Below are positions 59,481 through 64,000 of a stretch of 64,000 bases of DNA, in pieces (the stretch's first letter is position 1; each line of letters begins with the position of its first letter). The translations under genes were made by a program, and so were the position numbers. Source of the stretch: Antennarius striatus (Eukaryota > Chordata > Actinopteri > Lophiiformes > Antennariidae); NCBI RefSeq assembly GCF_040054535.1, contig NC_090792.1, forward strand, positions 1,659,001-1,723,000, in the 5' to 3' direction. The notes beneath the pieces are model-generated. The model was not told the origin of the DNA. It did not search any database and was given only the letters and a program-made list of their open reading frames with translations.

Positions 59481-61849
59481 AGGAGTAGCATGTGTGTCTT
59501 AGATTGATAATCCTTCTGGATTAACAATCCACATAGATAGGTAGATACACTGAAATATATAAATGCAACACTTTTGTTTTTGCTCCTGTTTTTTAGGAAA
59601 TAAACTCAAACATCTAAAACATTTTCTACATATCCAAAATAACCATTTTTCTCAAACATTGTCAGCCGCTGTTACGAGGCTACCTCACTGCTACCTCAAC
59701 TAAGAAGATCTGAGTAAGAACTTCTTCAGCAGTACAGAGGAGATCTCAGTGTCCTGTTTCTAATCCACATATAATTAATCACCAAGAGACTCATCAAATG
59801 CGTGTGCATTTCTTTGTGCATGACTGAGGATCTGACACATTTGTTATTTCAATATCGGAAAAGCAGGTCAGAAAGACAACGAAACAGTTTCACATGATGT
59901 GTAGATGCAGGAATGAAGGTATTTAAAGGGAAACACTTACTACACTTTCTGACGCTCTCTCCTAGCTGGCTCTCTCTCTCTCTCTCTCTCAGCTTTAATG
60001 CATCAGAACAGCTGGTATTTGCTGAACACATCAGTCTGTGCTGCCAGCCTGCTGTCATCGCAGCAGCAACATCATCTTCTTAAACTGCAGACCTACTAAG
60101 CCTCTGAAAGCCCTTTTGGATTTTACATGGATGTTCCTTCTGATGGAAAAAGTACCAGCTGCTGTTTTAGGTCTGTGGAGAATCAGGTAAGCCTTGAGAC
60201 AGAATTCACATTGTAAAATTGATAGAAAAATCTACACACAACATATTGTTGTGTTGTTCTGAGCATAACAATGATGACATAAGAACACAACAAAATGGAA
60301 ATTGTTTTTTAATAGTTTAAAAATGAATGGACTTTAAATCATCATTTTAATGATCAAGTTAATATCTTAACAAGATTTTGCATTATGTATACTTACATTT
60401 TTAATATCAAGTAACCGACATATTAACCCACATCTGTCTATATCAAGTTAACTTTTTTATACAGACATATAGCTCAGCACAACAACTGGTCTCACTAAAT
60501 GTCCTCATGTTTAAAAATACAATATTTATGCACAACACTTTTTTCTCATATTACAGGTTATGTTTTTCAAATTCTCAGCTAAGGGTCTATGAATAGTTAC
60601 GTAAGATTGCACAAATGTTAATAATGTCAAGAAAAGTTGCACGCCTGGTAAAAAATTTGATATTGTTCCCTTTAAAGTCAACATTAAGATAATTTTTTAA
60701 AAATTATCTTTACACCACAAAGTAAGAAGTTTGTTCATATTCATTATATATAACAATCAATAGGCCTACAATTAATTTCATTTTGAATTGTGATTTCAAG
60801 ATCCCCTCCAATAAGGACATGCTGATATTAAAAGTTAATACCTTATCATTACGCTTGTCAGAATGCCTAGCCTTCTTAAATTTTCATCAACTGAATGCAC
60901 AGCGAGAGATATTTTCAACCTTGTGCTGTAGGTAAACAGTGGAAAAAAAGAAGTAATTACTAACATTATCACATATTCTACATGATAAACTAAGGATTTT
61001 TATGAAGTACAATATTTAGCTTTTCAGATACTGACTGTTAGGTCACTGATAAAGTTTATTACGGAAACAGCAATGGTTTCTTTCTCTCTATTGTGGCATA
61101 TGCTACTGGTCATGCTAAAACATTCAGATCACGCGGAAAAAACAACTATGGTTTCTACAGAGAACAGTTGTACAGTTATGGGTGTGTGTGGGATTAGTGT
61201 AGTAAAGAGATTACTGGAAGAAGCAACGAGGAGCCCGTGTGTTCTAGTGCTACATGTACATTGTTCAGGACTAATCACTGGCAAAGATTAAAGGTTGACC
61301 TTTAACATGGAATCAAATCTAAAATATTGTGACAATGAAAGCAGATGGATTAGATTAGATCAGAGGAGTAGGACAGACACCAGCAGGCTGTTTGGGGATA
61401 TACAGCACCACAATTGTCTTTACATAAAAAAAAATACATTGAGTTTCTATGGTGTGCATCTTATTCTAGAAATAAAACACAAGCCAACTGTACACTTACT
61501 ACTCAGCTCTTAGACACTGTTAAGCCCAAGGCAAACGAAACCCAGATGAAAACAGCAAATAAGGACTACTGTGTGAACTTGATCACTTTGTAAAGATCAC
61601 TGCCAATTAGCACAAGATAGGATTTAAGTAATTTTACCTTGGGGATTTGTAAAGGATTCTGATTCTGATAGCACGTCCAAGTACAGCGACCACATCCTTT
61701 TAGTTTGAGTAATGAAGTGTCACACTTTGTTGCCAAGCAACAACTGAAGTTGAATGGAGGATCATAGTTAAAGTTTAGTTTTTCTGTTTAATAGTCAGCA
61801 GTGATGAATGAGTTGTTCCATGACCCGTCACCATCCTGCTTGGGTCCAG
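59480..61849. other. Region upstream of the visible ankrd6 exons
   Basis: Very AT-rich with no recognised repeat. Contains a candidate leader exon at 60127-60186. The first two ankyrin-repeat exons expected here were searched for and not found. Confidence 0.45.
60127..60186 (+). other. Candidate leader exon of ankrd6
   Basis: An ATG starts a 20-codon open stretch (MDVPSDGKSTSCC) that ends at a good donor (CAG then GTAAGC). No similarity to the mammalian ANKRD6 N-terminus. Its phase (0) does not join the next visible exon, which needs one carried base, so if used it is probably non-coding or needs an unseen exon. Confidence 0.25.
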
Positions 61850-63729
<1,880 letters not shown>

Positions 63730-64000
63730 GTGGAGTTTGAAACCGCTCCTTACCTCTATAAACAGCAGTAAAAATTCTGCACCATTGACTCTAGACTCTA
63801 CTACTGCTCTAGAGTCTAGAGCCTTATATCTTCGGTGTCGGGCAGATGATGACTGGTTCCCGAGAGAGCTACAATCTCTGGTACCAAAGACCAGACCAGT
63901 TCCAAACATGCATGAATGTGTTTTGTCACCTTGATCTGGAGAAACATTGACAATATGAAAAAAAAATTCAATCAAATCCACATCGATTTGTTATGAAGAG

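Noticed and set aside
61073-61513. Small frames upstream of ankrd6
   Set aside because: Tested as missing ankyrin exons; neither contains a TALH-type or G-TPLH-type motif.

Overview
This window looks like teleost nuclear DNA. It carries intron-split vertebrate genes with GT-AG splice sites, many long CA/GA/AAT microsatellites, fish-type LINE, Penelope, Tc1, Tigger-like and tRNA-derived SINE debris, and an intergenic and intronic background that is AT-rich. No bacterial or phage features are present. I read gene models by eye from splice sites, reading phase and remembered family sequences. No alignment was run.

Layout. (1) 1-12.6 kb, minus strand: syne3 (nesprin-3), 5' end complete, cut by the left edge before its KASH domain. 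(2) 12.6-15.6 kb: retrotransposon debris and a foldback element. (3) 15.6-18.6 kb, plus strand: a complete five-exon klhl10-like BTB-BACK-Kelch gene. (4) 18.7-20.5 kb: a composite SINE-fragment/pentanucleotide array, one orphan creatine-kinase exon and a LINE fragment. (5) 21.1-43.3 kb, minus strand: a complete nine-exon GABA-A rho2 receptor gene (gabrr2), with a 13.5 kb second intron full of repeats. (6) 43.3-50.1 kb: simple repeats, an RTE-like LINE copy, a Tigger-like element and a SINE. (7) 50.1-58.2 kb, minus strand: a complete seven-exon rragd (Rag GTPase D). (8) 58.6-59.5 kb: a Penelope-like reverse transcriptase fragment and a LINE tail. (9) 61.8-63.7 kb, plus strand: four ankyrin-repeat exons of ankrd6 (diversin), continuing off the right edge.

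The order gabrr2-rragd-ankrd6 matches human 6q15, except that UBE2J1, which lies between GABRR2 and RRAGD in human, was not found. syne3 (human 14q32) and klhl10 (human 17q21) come from other human regions, so an ancestral synteny break falls between about 18.6 and 21.1 kb, where the composite array and orphan exon sit. The genes do not form a pathway: nuclear-envelope linker, spermatid ubiquitin-ligase adaptor, retinal-type chloride channel, mTORC1 nutrient GTPase and Wnt/planar-polarity scaffold.

I found no convincing new multi-gene system. The items most worth checking are the orphan creatine-kinase exon, the apparent loss of the first two ankyrin exons and a GC donor in ankrd6, hammerhead-like cores in Penelope-related DNA, an unclassified two-copy repeat family ending in a short palindrome, and the composite array at 18.8-19.7 kb.
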